A DNA stretch of 64,000 nt from Giesbergeria sp. (GCF_028686475.1 NZ_JAQUCA010000004.1:162442-226441), one strand, 5' to 3'. Positions 44,965 to 53,993 are shown, numbered from the stretch's first letter. Numbers and translations are program-made. The notes: generated by a model not told the origin, from the letters alone.

Positions 44965-46923
44965 ATGAAATTAGCAGAACAAAAAAACTTGTTTCAAATG
45001 AAAAAATCAGAAATTCATTCGAATTGGTTTGAGTCTTATTTGAAAAAATTGCATATAGATGATGACTTAGCTGGATGGCCTGATAAATTTGGAAGTGAAC
45101 TTGATAAATGGATGCAAAAAAATCGTACAAAAAATATCAAAACATTAAGTCTATTTAGTGGTGGTGGCGGGCTTGACATAGGGTTTCATGATGCAGGATT
45201 TAATATTGTAGAAAGCATAGAAATTGAGCCTATTTTCTCTAAAACACTGGAAATAAACTCAGAAAAGCATAAAAGACTAAGCGGCACAAAAGTTATATGC
45301 AAAGATATTAACAACTACCAACCAGAGGTCAAAAATATAGATTTTGTCATAGGAGGCCCTCCCTGTCAAACATTTTCTGCGGCTGGTGCGAGAGCCGCAG
45401 GCGTAAATGGAACAGATGATGAAAGAGGTAATTTATTTCTTCAATATGCAAGAATTATTAATACTCTTCAACCAAAAGGTTTTCTGTTTGAAAATGTTTA
45501 TAGAATTGTTGGCGCACAATCGGGAGCAGCTTGGAAAAAAATTCAGGAAGCATTTGAAGAACTTGGATATACGCTTTACTGGAGAATATTAGATTCTGCG
45601 GATTATGGAGTTCCACAGTTTAGAGAAAGACTTATCATTGTTGGCTTAAAAAAAGGTGAGTTTTTATTTCCATTTCCTTCGCATGGCCCAGATTCGCTGA
45701 ATAAACGAAAATATTATTCTGCAAAAAATGCTGTTTCAGGCTTATTGTACACAGGTGAAGTAAAAATTTTAAGTGGCAGGCATGGGCATTTATTAAATGA
45801 CATCCCGCCCGGCCTCAATTATAGTTTTTACACTGAGCGAATGGGGAATCCAAACCCAATATTTGCCTGGCGCTCAAAGTTTTCTGATTATTTATATAAG
45901 GCAGATCCTGAAACTCCTGTGCGAACAATCAAGGCTCAAGGCGGACAATATACAGGGCCGTTTAGTTGGGAAAATAGACCATTTACTTGTGATGAATTAA
46001 AAAGACTTCAAACGTTTCCAGACGATTATTTTATATATGGAAACAGACAGCAAATAATCCACCAGCTGGGCAATTCTGTGCCGCCGCAGTTTGCAAGAAT
46101 CTTAGCGTTAAGTATTTTAGATCAGGTTTTTAACGAACCAATACCCATGAAAATTGATTACATGAATCAAAACCATCAACTGGGTTTTCGTGGTAGAAAG
46201 TCTGCACTAACAGAAGGGTACTCAGAAAAAGCAAAAACTGCGATTGAAAAAAATAATAAATCTAAAAAAATACCGATTTCCGCTCAAGGAGAAGAATATT
46301 TTGATATTGAAAGCAATCTTCGCCTAACAATTAAGAAAGATAGCGCGAACTCCAAGTATATTGCAAACTATGATGCAAAGGATAATGTGTGCTATGTTGA
46401 TGTATCAGAATCCAATAGTAGATCAAAAAAGCCAAAATATCAGATTACTATTGATCCGCCGCCACATCAAAAAAATGGTCATCATTTACATGCCGTATTG
46501 ACTGCGTCAACTGAAAGCCCTCATGGGCTTTTGGCAACATGGAAAATATTTGAACTATTGATTAATAGACATTTCTCTAAAGATGATTTAATACAGCTTT
46601 TTGGATATTATCAATATAAAAATCAGTATAAAATAACCATGACCATCATGGAAAAAGAAATTAAAGATGAAGCACTTTGGAATTTTATAACCAATATTAC
46701 TAATGGCGTATTTGTTGGTTCTATTATAAACCAAAATATTATTTGCAATGAGCTTTCATACTCTTCCGACGAGCTAACCATATTATTGCAACAAGTCAAA
46801 GAAATTGGTTACGAGATTCGGAACCACAATACAAACAAACAAATCAAAAAAGATCATATACTCATACCTTACTCATTCCCAACACTTAACGAAAGAAGCC
46901 TTCAAAGGCTTACGAGACTATAA
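44965..46923 (+). CDS. DNA (cytosine-5)-methyltransferase with C-terminal extension
   Basis: 652 residues. All main m5C motifs are in order: FSGGGGLDIGF (64-74), GPPCQ with catalytic Cys134, ENV (176-178), QFRER in DYGVPQFRERLIIVG, and motif X IHQLGNSVPPQFA near residue 370. The target-recognition part between motifs VIII and IX is short. About 260 residues follow motif X (from IPMKIDYMNQ on), a region not found in ordinary m5C enzymes and not recognised. The gene is strongly AT-rich, with rare codons for this genome, a sign of horizontal transfer. The stop lies one base before the next gene's ATG, the presumed cognate endonuclease. Confidence 0.9.
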   Translation: MKLAEQKNLFQMKKSEIHSNWFESYLKKLHIDDDLAGWPDKFGSELDKWMQKNRTKNIKTLSLFSGGGGLDIGFHDAGFNIVESIEIEPIFSKTLEINSEKHKRLSGTKVICKDINNYQPEVKNIDFVIGGPPCQTFSAAGARAAGVNGTDDERGNLFLQYARIINTLQPKGFLFENVYRIVGAQSGAAWKKIQEAFEELGYTLYWRILDSADYGVPQFRERLIIVGLKKGEFLFPFPSHGPDSLNKRKYYSAKNAVSGLLYTGEVKILSGRHGHLLNDIPPGLNYSFYTERMGNPNPIFAWRSKFSDYLYKADPETPVRTIKAQGGQYTGPFSWENRPFTCDELKRLQTFPDDYFIYGNRQQIIHQLGNSVPPQFARILALSILDQVFNEPIPMKIDYMNQNHQLGFRGRKSALTEGYSEKAKTAIEKNNKSKKIPISAQGEEYFDIESNLRLTIKKDSANSKYIANYDAKDNVCYVDVSESNSRSKKPKYQITIDPPPHQKNGHHLHAVLTASTESPHGLLATWKIFELLINRHFSKDDLIQLFGYYQYKNQYKITMTIMEKEIKDEALWNFITNITNGVFVGSIINQNIICNELSYSSDELTILLQQVKEIGYEIRNHNTNKQIKKDHILIPYSFPTLNERSLQRLTRL

Positions 46924-46924
46924 T

Positions 46925-48250
46925 ATGAAATATAAAAAAACTGAGACAGAGCGGCATCTTCGTGTTTTTGAGGATAGAAGTGAGTACCACAAGACAGATG
47001 GAACTGTAGAAATTTTTCCAGAAGGAGTTATATCGAACGACGCAAAAAGAAGAATTAAAGCAATAAAAGAAGAATTTGAAAATGGTTTCCTCGATAAGTT
47101 AATCGAAGATTTAAGAAATGCAAAATCAACTGTCGATATCAGTAGAATCAGCACAACCACTCAGGTAAGCATCAAAAATCTTGTTGAACTTGTTACAAGT
47201 GAAGTTGGTAGGGCATTAATTGGCCTTTCAGTTATGCAGCTAAGCATAAAAGCAATATCGCCAAGCCAAAGCATCAGGCTACATAAAGCCAGTGCCAGCA
47301 AAGGTTCATTCTCTTGGTCTGAAGGCGTTTCGATGAGAACGCTAGATAAAAATTACGTGACTCCCGTTCTCCGCAAATATAATTTAGTAAAATTAAATGC
47401 GGATGGATTTATGATGACAAGGAGCCTTGCAGAAAATTACCCATACTCCGATTTGTATAAAGCGCAACTGCGTGGAGCAAGAGAGGACTGGCTTTCAATT
47501 GTAGAAGAGCTGGAGTCAAACAAAACGGATGCCCTTGAATCTCTAAAATATTTGGTATCACTACTACTAAATTCAGCCCATGAATTTGATGTTAAAGCAA
47601 ATGAGCTTATTGAGGAAGTAAACAACAAACTTAAAAAATATAAAACTATACCTAATGTTATAGGCATCATGAAACTCCATGCAGATAAATCAGATTATGC
47701 TGCACGACTTCTTGAAATAAGTATGCATTCATTAATGCAGGCTGCTACAGAAAGCGGCACTTTTGGCGATATAACTTTAAAGCCACTTTCACAAATGCGT
47801 TCTGCCAATAAAAAACATGGAAATATTGGTGATATAGAATTAATAGAAAATGGCGATATTGTAGAGTCATGGGATGCAAAGTACGGAAAAAGTTATCTCA
47901 GGGAAGAAGTCGAAGAGGTTTGTGAGAAAATTTTAGATCATGATAATGTACAAGTTGTTGGGTTTGTAACAAACGTTGAAATACAAAGAACTCAAGAATT
48001 GGACAAAAGACTTGATGATGCAATGGCAGTCCACGGTGTTAAATTTTTAATAGTGACGTTTGATGAATGGTCAAACATGATTTTTAATCGATGTATATCT
48101 AGCAAGATGGTAAACGAAGAGGATTTAGCAAAATCATGGTTAAAATCATACGCATATACTCTTGCACAAAAAAAGAGAAAAATAGCTCCAATTGATGAAC
48201 CATGTATGGAGTGGGTTAAATTATTGCTTTCTGCACTAAGAGCAGAATAG
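46925..48250 (+). CDS. Putative type II restriction endonuclease (PD-(D/E)xK)
   Basis: 441 residues from ATG 46925, one base after the methyltransferase stop. No close family is recognised. A PD-(D/E)xK-like site is visible at 303-319: D303 in IGDIEL, then D317-A-K319 in VESWDAKYG, between predicted strands. The N-terminal ~250 residues are helical and charged. Position, AT-rich composition and coupling to a methyltransferase argue for the cognate restriction enzyme; the recognition sequence is unknown. The alternative is a different accessory protein of the methyltransferase. Confidence 0.7.
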   Translation: MKYKKTETERHLRVFEDRSEYHKTDGTVEIFPEGVISNDAKRRIKAIKEEFENGFLDKLIEDLRNAKSTVDISRISTTTQVSIKNLVELVTSEVGRALIGLSVMQLSIKAISPSQSIRLHKASASKGSFSWSEGVSMRTLDKNYVTPVLRKYNLVKLNADGFMMTRSLAENYPYSDLYKAQLRGAREDWLSIVEELESNKTDALESLKYLVSLLLNSAHEFDVKANELIEEVNNKLKKYKTIPNVIGIMKLHADKSDYAARLLEISMHSLMQAATESGTFGDITLKPLSQMRSANKKHGNIGDIELIENGDIVESWDAKYGKSYLREEVEEVCEKILDHDNVQVVGFVTNVEIQRTQELDKRLDDAMAVHGVKFLIVTFDEWSNMIFNRCISSKMVNEEDLAKSWLKSYAYTLAQKKRKIAPIDEPCMEWVKLLLSALRAE

Positions 48251-48257
48251 GGTACTC

Positions 48258-48284
48258 AACCGGGCGCGCTGGAGCGCACCGGTT
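48258..48284 (+). terminator. Hairpin after the restriction operon
   Basis: AACCGG (48258-48263) pairs with CCGGTT (48279-48284) and an inner GCGC/GCGC closes a TGGA loop, 8 bp after the endonuclease stop. There is no T tract, so termination is uncertain. Its high GC marks the return from the AT-rich island. Confidence 0.3.
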
Positions 48285-48341
48285 AGCTTGGCGGTGATTG
48301 AAATGGTTGCCTATTAATTCACTCGGACAGATGTTACTGGA

Positions 48342-48368
48342 ATATATTTTATAAAATATAAAATATAT
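48342..48368. promoter_or_regulatory. Palindromic operator before hicA remnant
   Basis: ATATATTTTAT (48342-48352) and ATAAAATATAT (48358-48368) are exact complements with a 5-bp spacer, ending 2 bp before the old hicA start. HicB antitoxins repress their own operon through such palindromes, so this is probably the HicB operator, overlapping the promoter. Confidence 0.55.
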
Positions 48369-48370
48369 CC

Positions 48371-48558
48371 ATGAACGGAAAATAAATCATCAAGCTGCTG
48401 ATGGCACAGAGGTTCTCACCGTGTTGCGGGTCACAGGCAGCCACCACATACTGGGCAACGGTGCGCGCAAAGTGACCGTGCCGGTGCATGGCACAGCAGA
48501 TGTCAAAATGGGTACGCTGAAAAGCATCGAGAAACAATTCGGAGTAATACTCAAATGA
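48371..48558 (+). pseudogene. hicA: hicA toxin pseudogene (nonsense codon and frameshift)
   Basis: From ATG 48371 the frame reads MNGK, then TAA at 48383-48385, then IIKLL: the usual HicA start MNxxEIIKLL with the glutamate codon changed to stop. Shortly after (near 48400) the frame shifts. From there the +1-shifted frame reads ADGTEVLTVLRVTGSHHIL, GARKVTVPVHGTADVKMGTL and KSIEKQFG, the HicA double-stranded-RNA-binding-like domain with its catalytic GSHH histidine, ending in TGA at 48556-48558. No in-frame start precedes this part. The toxin is therefore dead unless re-initiated. It overlaps hicB by 4 bp as intact hicAB pairs do. Confidence 0.75.
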
Positions 48559-48839
48559 GCATCGTTCGTTATGCAGCCGTACTGCAAGCGCAACCCGAAG
48601 GCGGCTTTACCGTCAAGGGCGGTGTCTGGATAGAGCCAGCTGCTGCTATTCAAGCCGCAATGGCGGTACGCGCTGCACGCCAAGAGCAAGGGCGCACGCT
48701 GGCGGAGTTGGCGCGCTCCTTGGGCACATCGTGGGCGGCGGCGCAAAAGTTGGAAAGCCCACGCGCCAATCCCACTATCAAACAGCTTGAGCGCACAGCG
48801 GCTGCGCTGGGTAAGCGGCTGGTCTTGAGTATCGAGTAA
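48555..48839 (+). CDS. hicB: HicB-like antitoxin, shortened
   Basis: 94 residues. The N-terminal strand YAAVLQAQPEGGFTV matches the start of HicB, and the C-terminus is its helix-turn-helix: TLAELARSLGTSWAAAQKLE, ANPTIKQLERTAAALGKRL. The middle of the partial RNase H fold, usually ~40-50 residues with the PDLPG motif, is missing, so the toxin-neutralising part is reduced while the DNA-binding part is intact. With hicA disrupted this may survive as a small DNA-binding protein acting on the palindrome at 48342-48368. Confidence 0.7.
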   Translation: MSIVRYAAVLQAQPEGGFTVKGGVWIEPAAAIQAAMAVRAARQEQGRTLAELARSLGTSWAAAQKLESPRANPTIKQLERTAAALGKRLVLSIE

Positions 48840-48850
48840 GACCGCCCGCT

Positions 48851-49918
48851 TTAACCCTGCCGCGCAAACGTCACCACATGGTCGGCTTGGGCGCGGATGC
48901 CTATCCACTCGCCCACTGCATGGTTGTGGTGGCTGGGCACATGGGCCAGCACAGTCTGGCCGCTGTCTAAACGCAGGGTATAAAGAAAATCAGCCCCCCG
49001 GAAGGCTTTACGCACAATTTGTGCTTTGGCTGGGGAGTGGTCATCGTGGACGATATCGTCGGCGCGCAGTAGCACATCACATTGGCCGCTGGGGTAACTC
49101 GATGGCAAGGGGCATTCGGTTAAATTGGCCAAATCACCCAAGGGGGTATGCACCACCACGCTGTTGGTCTGCTGCTCTAGTGTGGCCGGAATGAAGACCC
49201 CATGCCCAATAAAGTCGGCCACAAAACGGGTGGCCGGGCGATGGTAGAGGGTATAAGCATCGTCCCACTGGTGCAGCTGGCCATGTTGCATGACCCCAAT
49301 TACATCGCCAATCGCAAAGGCTTCTAGTTGGTCGTGCGTCACAAATAAGGCCGTGGCCCCAGCTTCTTTCAAAATACCGCGCACCTCGTGCGCTAGGCGT
49401 TCGCGCAGTTCTACATCCAAATTGGAGAATGGCTCGTCCAGCAGCATCAGCTGCGGACGCGGGGCCAAAGCGCGTGCCAAGGCCACGCGCTGCTGCTGCC
49501 CCCCAGAGAGTTCGTGCGGAAAGCGCTGCTCGCTGCCCTCCAAGCCCACCAGTTGCAGCACTTCTTTCACCCGTGCCGCCTGTTCAGCGCGTGGCAAAGT
49601 GTGGATGCCAAAGGCAATGTTGCGGCCCACGCTTAAATGCGGAAACAGCGCGTAATCTTGAAACACCATGCCCATGCGGCGCTGCTCGGGCGGCAAGCTA
49701 CCTTCGGGGCTGCCTACTAATTGGCGGTTGAGATGGATGCTGCCCGCACTGACCGGCTCCAGTCCAGCTACCGCCCGCAGCAGGGTGGTTTTGCCACAGC
49801 CCGAGGGGCCAATCAGCACACCAATATCCCCTGCGCGCAGGCCGAAGGTGACATCGCGCACGGCAGCGACGCTTTGCGCGCCATAGCGCACCTGAAGTTG
49901 GGAAAGGGCCAAAAACAT
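48851..49918 (-). CDS. ABC transporter ATPase, iron(III)/spermidine-type (FbpC-like)
   Basis: 355 residues. Walker A GPSGCGKTT (~38-46), Q loop MVFQDYALFPHLSV, signature LSGGQQQRVALARAL, Walker B LMLLDEPFSNLD and switch VTHDQLEAF. The C-terminal ~120 residues form a TOBE domain. The closest pattern is FbpC, energising ferric iron uptake. It is divergent from the permease gene at 50024, with a Fur-box-like sequence between. No periplasmic iron-binding gene (fbpA) is adjacent. Confidence 0.85.
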   Translation of the reverse strand: MFLALSQLQVRYGAQSVAAVRDVTFGLRAGDIGVLIGPSGCGKTTLLRAVAGLEPVSAGSIHLNRQLVGSPEGSLPPEQRRMGMVFQDYALFPHLSVGRNIAFGIHTLPRAEQAARVKEVLQLVGLEGSEQRFPHELSGGQQQRVALARALAPRPQLMLLDEPFSNLDVELRERLAHEVRGILKEAGATALFVTHDQLEAFAIGDVIGVMQHGQLHQWDDAYTLYHRPATRFVADFIGHGVFIPATLEQQTNSVVVHTPLGDLANLTECPLPSSYPSGQCDVLLRADDIVHDDHSPAKAQIVRKAFRGADFLYTLRLDSGQTVLAHVPSHHNHAVGEWIGIRAQADHVVTFARQG

Positions 49919-49939
49919 GCTGCTGATTGTAGGCGGGCC

Positions 49940-49960
49940 AAATGCTTAAAATTCGCATTT
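49940..49960. promoter_or_regulatory. Possible Fur box between the divergent iron transporter genes
   Basis: AAATGC (49940-49945) and GCATTT (49955-49960) form an imperfect AT-rich palindrome, followed by a further GCATT. It resembles Fur sites built of AAATGxxAAT half-sites and lies where it could repress both divergent promoters when iron is plentiful. Confidence 0.4.
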
Positions 49961-50023
49961 GCATTGCAGTGGGGCTTGGGGCCTTGGTCTGGGCCTGCTT
50001 CCGATTTTCTACGGGATTCCATT

Positions 50024-51670
50024 TTGCGCCGTTTTTTTGCCTTGCTGCGTTCTGTTCCTTTGCTGCTGCTGGCGGTATGGCTGGCTTTGCCCGTGTTGGC
50101 CTTGTTGGCCGCTTGGTGGCCTTGGGGCCATCAGGCCAGCGCCAGCATGGCCGTACTGCTGGAGATGGCCGCCACCGTTTTGCCGGGCTATGTGGGCACC
50201 ACGGCTTGGCTGGCGCTGTGGGTGGGTTTGGGTGCGGCGGTGGTAGGCACGGCCACCGCCGCTGTGGTAACGCTGTTTGAGTTTCCGGGGCGACGCCAGT
50301 GGGAGTGGCTATTGTTGCTGCCACTGGCCATGCCCGCCTACGTGACTGCCTACGCTTATACCGATTTTTTGCAATTCAGTGGGCCGTTGCAAGTTTGGTT
50401 GCGTGACACCTTCGCCCTAGAAGGCCGTTTATTGCCCGAAGTGCGTAGCGTTTGGGGAGCGATTTGGGTGTTTATTTTTGCCCTGTACCCCTACGTTTAT
50501 CTGCTGGCGCGCACCGCCCTGAGCGAGCGCGCCGCGCACCTGATGGAGGCAGCGCGTCTGCTGGGGGCACCGTTGCCCCGGCGCATTGCCACCATCGCCC
50601 TGCCGCTGGCCCGCCCAGCAGTGGCGGCTGGGGTGGCCTTGGTGCTGATGGAGACTTTGGCCGATTTTGGCGTGACCAGCTATTTTGGCATTCAAACCTT
50701 CACCACCGGCATCATCAAAGCATGGTTGTCCTTAGACAACCGCTTGGCAGCGGCGCAATTGGCCACCATGCTGCTGGCGATGGTACTGCTGCTGCTGTGG
50801 CTAGAGCATCGCGCCCAACAGCGGATGCGCTTTACCGCCAAGGGGGTTGGGCGTGCCAGTTCTGCCGAAGCCCAGCCGGTAGCGCTGCGTGGCTTGTCTT
50901 TGGTGCTGGCTTGGCTGGTTTGTGCCGTGCCAGTGCTAATGGGATTTTTTGCCCCCGTGGCTTTTATGTTGCGCCCTTTGGCCTCCGATTGGTCGGTGCT
51001 GCCGTGGGAGCGCTTTTTAGAGTGGGCTTGGAACAGTGTGCGCTTGGGGGGCATTACCGCCGGATTGGCTGTGGTGGTAGCGCTGGCTTTGGCGTTTGCG
51101 GTGCGCCGTCGGCCCGATGCGCTCACGCGCGGCGTAGTGCAATTGGCCAGTTTGGGCTATGCCGTGCCGGGGGCGGTGGTGGTGGTGGGCTTGTTGTTGC
51201 CAGTGGGCTGGTTGCAGGCGATTTGGCCCAACTTGGGTTTGGGCGCACTGCTCACCACGACGGCAGTGGGGATTGTCTGGGCTTATCTCGTGCGCTTTTG
51301 TGCGGTGGCCTTGCAATCGGTGCAAAGTGGCTATGCGCGCATTCCGCCCAGTTTGGATGATTCGGCGCGCATGTTGGGGGCCAGTGGCCCTCGGTTGTTG
51401 CTGCAAGTGCATTGGCCGCTCTTGCAACGCTCTACGGCGGCAGCGGCGCTGCTGGTGTTTGTCGATGTGATGAAAGAATTGCCCGCAACGATGGTGCTGC
51501 GCCCCTTCAACAGCGACACCTTGGCCGTGGTGGCCTACCAATTAGCGCGCGATGAGCGCTTGGGCGAGGCTGCTTTGCCCTCCTTGGCCTTGGTGGCGGT
51601 GGGTTTGGTGCCCGTGATTTTGCTCAGTCGCACCTTGCGGGCGCGGCAATCTAGCTCTTATGCCTGCTAG
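50024..51670 (+). CDS. ABC transporter permease, ferric iron type (FbpB-like)
   Basis: About 548 residues with some twelve membrane helices in two homologous halves. Each half carries a permease EAA-like loop (EAARLLGAPLPRRIATIALPLARP and DDSARMLGASGPRLLLQVHWPL, described in part). This two-in-one permease is typical of FbpB/AfuB. The open frame starts far upstream, within the divergent ATPase gene; the best start is TTG 50024 (LRRFFALLRS), since the bases before it read as a divergent promoter region. The 3' end overlaps the convergent pbpC gene by 20 bp. Confidence 0.83.
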   Translation: MRRFFALLRSVPLLLLAVWLALPVLALLAAWWPWGHQASASMAVLLEMAATVLPGYVGTTAWLALWVGLGAAVVGTATAAVVTLFEFPGRRQWEWLLLLPLAMPAYVTAYAYTDFLQFSGPLQVWLRDTFALEGRLLPEVRSVWGAIWVFIFALYPYVYLLARTALSERAAHLMEAARLLGAPLPRRIATIALPLARPAVAAGVALVLMETLADFGVTSYFGIQTFTTGIIKAWLSLDNRLAAAQLATMLLAMVLLLLWLEHRAQQRMRFTAKGVGRASSAEAQPVALRGLSLVLAWLVCAVPVLMGFFAPVAFMLRPLASDWSVLPWERFLEWAWNSVRLGGITAGLAVVVALALAFAVRRRPDALTRGVVQLASLGYAVPGAVVVVGLLLPVGWLQAIWPNLGLGALLTTTAVGIVWAYLVRFCAVALQSVQSGYARIPPSLDDSARMLGASGPRLLLQVHWPLLQRSTAAAALLVFVDVMKELPATMVLRPFNSDTLAVVAYQLARDERLGEAALPSLALVAVGLVPVILLSRTLRARQSSSYAC

Positions 51671-53921
51671 GCAGCACCGATGAGCGCCCGCCTTGCGCGG
51701 CGGGTGGGCTGGCATCAGCGCGCACCCCGGCACCGCGCACCTCTAGGCGCACTTCGTCCAAGACCGTGCCACGGGCATCGGTCAGGGTGATGCGGTGGCG
51801 GCCCGGCCAGGGCAACCAAGTCAGGTGGGGGCCTTGGCCCAAAGGCTTGTCGTCTAAGCGCCAACGCAATTGGGCGGCATTTTTGCCCGCTGCTGCTTTG
51901 AGCTGCAAACGCTGGTGCTGGGGTGGAATATCTGGGTCTAGCGCCACGATGGTGCCCGCAATCGGGCTGATGATGCGGATGGCTTGCTCTTCTAAGGCGG
52001 CCGCACCGGTGCCATCCACGGCAAACAGGGGCTGCTGCGTGCCCGCTACAAACCACTCTTCACGCGCTGCCTCTAGGGGTTGGGCCGTTGGGCCAAACTG
52101 CACCGGCACACGCACCACCCCCGCCGGAGGCAGCGGGGCCACACTGGGCTGGTGCTGGTGCAAATAGCCCATGATGGCCGCCCAAATCGGTGCTGCGCCA
52201 CTGCTGCCACTGACATCGTGCATGGCTGCACCGCTGGCATTGCCTACCCAAACCCCCACGGTATAGCGCGCTGACCAACCCACGGCCCAGTTGTCGCGCA
52301 TATCTTTGCTGGTGCCAGTTTTGACGGCACTCCAAAACCGGGTCGCCAGCACGCTGTCGGTGCCAAAGGTGCGCGCGCGCGCGTTGTTGTCCGACAAAAT
52401 ATCGCCGACAATAAACGCCGCTTTGGCATCCAGTGCCTGCTGCCACGCCGGGGCCTTGGGCTGCGTAGGCAGCAAAGCCGGTGCCACTGGGCTAAAGCGC
52501 CCACCATTGGCCAGTGTGCGAAAAGCATTGCTGAGGTGCAACAAGGCCACCTCGCTGCTGCCCAAAGCCAAGCTATAACCAAAATAACCGCCGCTTTCGC
52601 GCAGCGGTAAACCGACGGCCTGCAATTGGGTAAAAAAAGCATCGGGCGAGACCATCACCAGCGTGCGTACCGCAGGCACATTCAGTGAGGCCGCCAGCGC
52701 CGTGCGTACCGACACCCAACCCTTGAACTGGCGGTCGTAATTTTGCGGGATATACAAGCCGCTGGCCGTAGGAATATGCGTGGGTGAATCCTCCAGCAGC
52801 GAAGCCGCCGTCAGCCGCCGCTGGGCAATGGCTTGGGCATACAAAAATGGCTTCAGGGTCGAGCCGGGTTGGCGTTGCGCCAACACGCCATCCACTTCTG
52901 CCGCTTGGCTTAATTGCCCCGAAGACCCTACCCACGCCAGCACCTGCCCGCTGGCGTTGTCTAGTACCACGATGGCGCCATCCTCTACATTGCGGCCCTG
53001 CAACTCGCGTAGCTGCTGCGCCAAAGTTTGCACAGCAAAACGCTGCAAAGGCGCGCGCAAGGTCAAAGCCAGCTGGGCTGGCAGCGGGCCGCCGCTGCTG
53101 GCCGCTTGGGCCAAGGCGCGCCGGGCAAAGTGGGGCGCGATGCCCTCACTGGCAGACCAACTGCGCCGTTGCAAGCTGGCGCTGCTGAACAATTCCAAGC
53201 CCATGCAATTTTTATCGACCGGAGCGGATGGCTGGCTCTGCGCTTGCATGGCCTGCCACACGCCACAGGCGCGCTGCGCCACCAAGGCGGGCTTGGCATT
53301 GGGGGCGCGCACCAAGGCTGCGGTGATGGCGGCTTCGCGCTCATCCAAGCCATGCGCGGCTTTGCCAAACAGGGTGCGGCTCAAGGCATCTATGCCCACC
53401 ACCTCGCCCCGAAACGGCAGCAAATTGAGGTAAGCCTCCAAAATTTGGTCTTTGCGCCAGCGCCGCTCTAATACTTGGGCGGCTACGGTTTGGCCGAGTT
53501 TTTCTGTCACGCTTCTGCGGCCTGCACCCGGCTGGCCATCTGCATCGAGCAGTCCGGCCAGCTGCATGGTGATGGTGCTGGCCCCACGGGTGCGCTGGTG
53601 CCACACATTGCCCCAAGCTGCCGCCGATACCGCCTGCCAATCGACACCGCTGTGTTGGTAAAAACGCCGGTCTTCGGACAGCAACAGCGCCTTTTGCAAG
53701 GCGGGTGATATGTCGGCCAGCGCTACCCATTGCCCCCGGCGCACCGTGGAATCGGTGCGTAGGCGTTGCAGTAGCTCGCCCTCGCGCGAGAGCAACAGCG
53801 TCTCGGAGGGGCGAAACTGCTGGCGCACCTGCTCAAAGCGTGGCAGGGCTTGGGCGGGGCCGACGTAACTGATGGCGAGTAACAGGGCCGTAAGTAAGCC
53901 GAGGATGTGGTGATAAGTCAA
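51651..53921 (-). CDS. pbpC: Penicillin-binding protein 1C
   Basis: About 756 residues from TTG 53921. A TTG at 53972 would add 17 residues but lies inside the terminator hairpin of the upstream gene. A membrane helix leads into a family 51 glycosyltransferase domain (LSEDRRFYQHSGVDW, RGASTITMQLAGLL) and a transpeptidase with the SxxK motif GSTLKPF, SLN in AASLNVPAV and KTGTS. The C-terminal ~100 residues are the PBP1C-specific beta domain. It polymerises and may cross-link peptidoglycan in the periplasm. The alpha-2-macroglobulin gene that often neighbours pbpC is absent here. Confidence 0.92.
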   Translation of the reverse strand: MTYHHILGLLTALLLAISYVGPAQALPRFEQVRQQFRPSETLLLSREGELLQRLRTDSTVRRGQWVALADISPALQKALLLSEDRRFYQHSGVDWQAVSAAAWGNVWHQRTRGASTITMQLAGLLDADGQPGAGRRSVTEKLGQTVAAQVLERRWRKDQILEAYLNLLPFRGEVVGIDALSRTLFGKAAHGLDEREAAITAALVRAPNAKPALVAQRACGVWQAMQAQSQPSAPVDKNCMGLELFSSASLQRRSWSASEGIAPHFARRALAQAASSGGPLPAQLALTLRAPLQRFAVQTLAQQLRELQGRNVEDGAIVVLDNASGQVLAWVGSSGQLSQAAEVDGVLAQRQPGSTLKPFLYAQAIAQRRLTAASLLEDSPTHIPTASGLYIPQNYDRQFKGWVSVRTALAASLNVPAVRTLVMVSPDAFFTQLQAVGLPLRESGGYFGYSLALGSSEVALLHLSNAFRTLANGGRFSPVAPALLPTQPKAPAWQQALDAKAAFIVGDILSDNNARARTFGTDSVLATRFWSAVKTGTSKDMRDNWAVGWSARYTVGVWVGNASGAAMHDVSGSSGAAPIWAAIMGYLHQHQPSVAPLPPAGVVRVPVQFGPTAQPLEAAREEWFVAGTQQPLFAVDGTGAAALEEQAIRIISPIAGTIVALDPDIPPQHQRLQLKAAAGKNAAQLRWRLDDKPLGQGPHLTWLPWPGRHRITLTDARGTVLDEVRLEVRGAGVRADASPPAAQGGRSSVLPSRHKS

Positions 53922-53959
53922 AATGCGGCATCCTATCCCATGCCAAGCACCAGATAAAC

Positions 53960-53993
53960 AAAAAAAGCGCAACCTATAAAGGCTGCGCTTTTT
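53960..53993 (-). terminator. Rho-independent terminator after the DEAD-box helicase gene
   Basis: AAAAAGCGCA-x-CC and GG-x-TGCGCTTTTT form a long stem (one internal mismatch) with a 6-nt loop, followed on the minus strand by a run of seven T. It lies 47 bp after the helicase stop and just before pbpC. Confidence 0.85.

Noticed and set aside
49721..50023. N-terminal extension of the FbpB-like permease
   Set aside because: It lies within the divergent ATPase gene and the promoter region, with no permease features.
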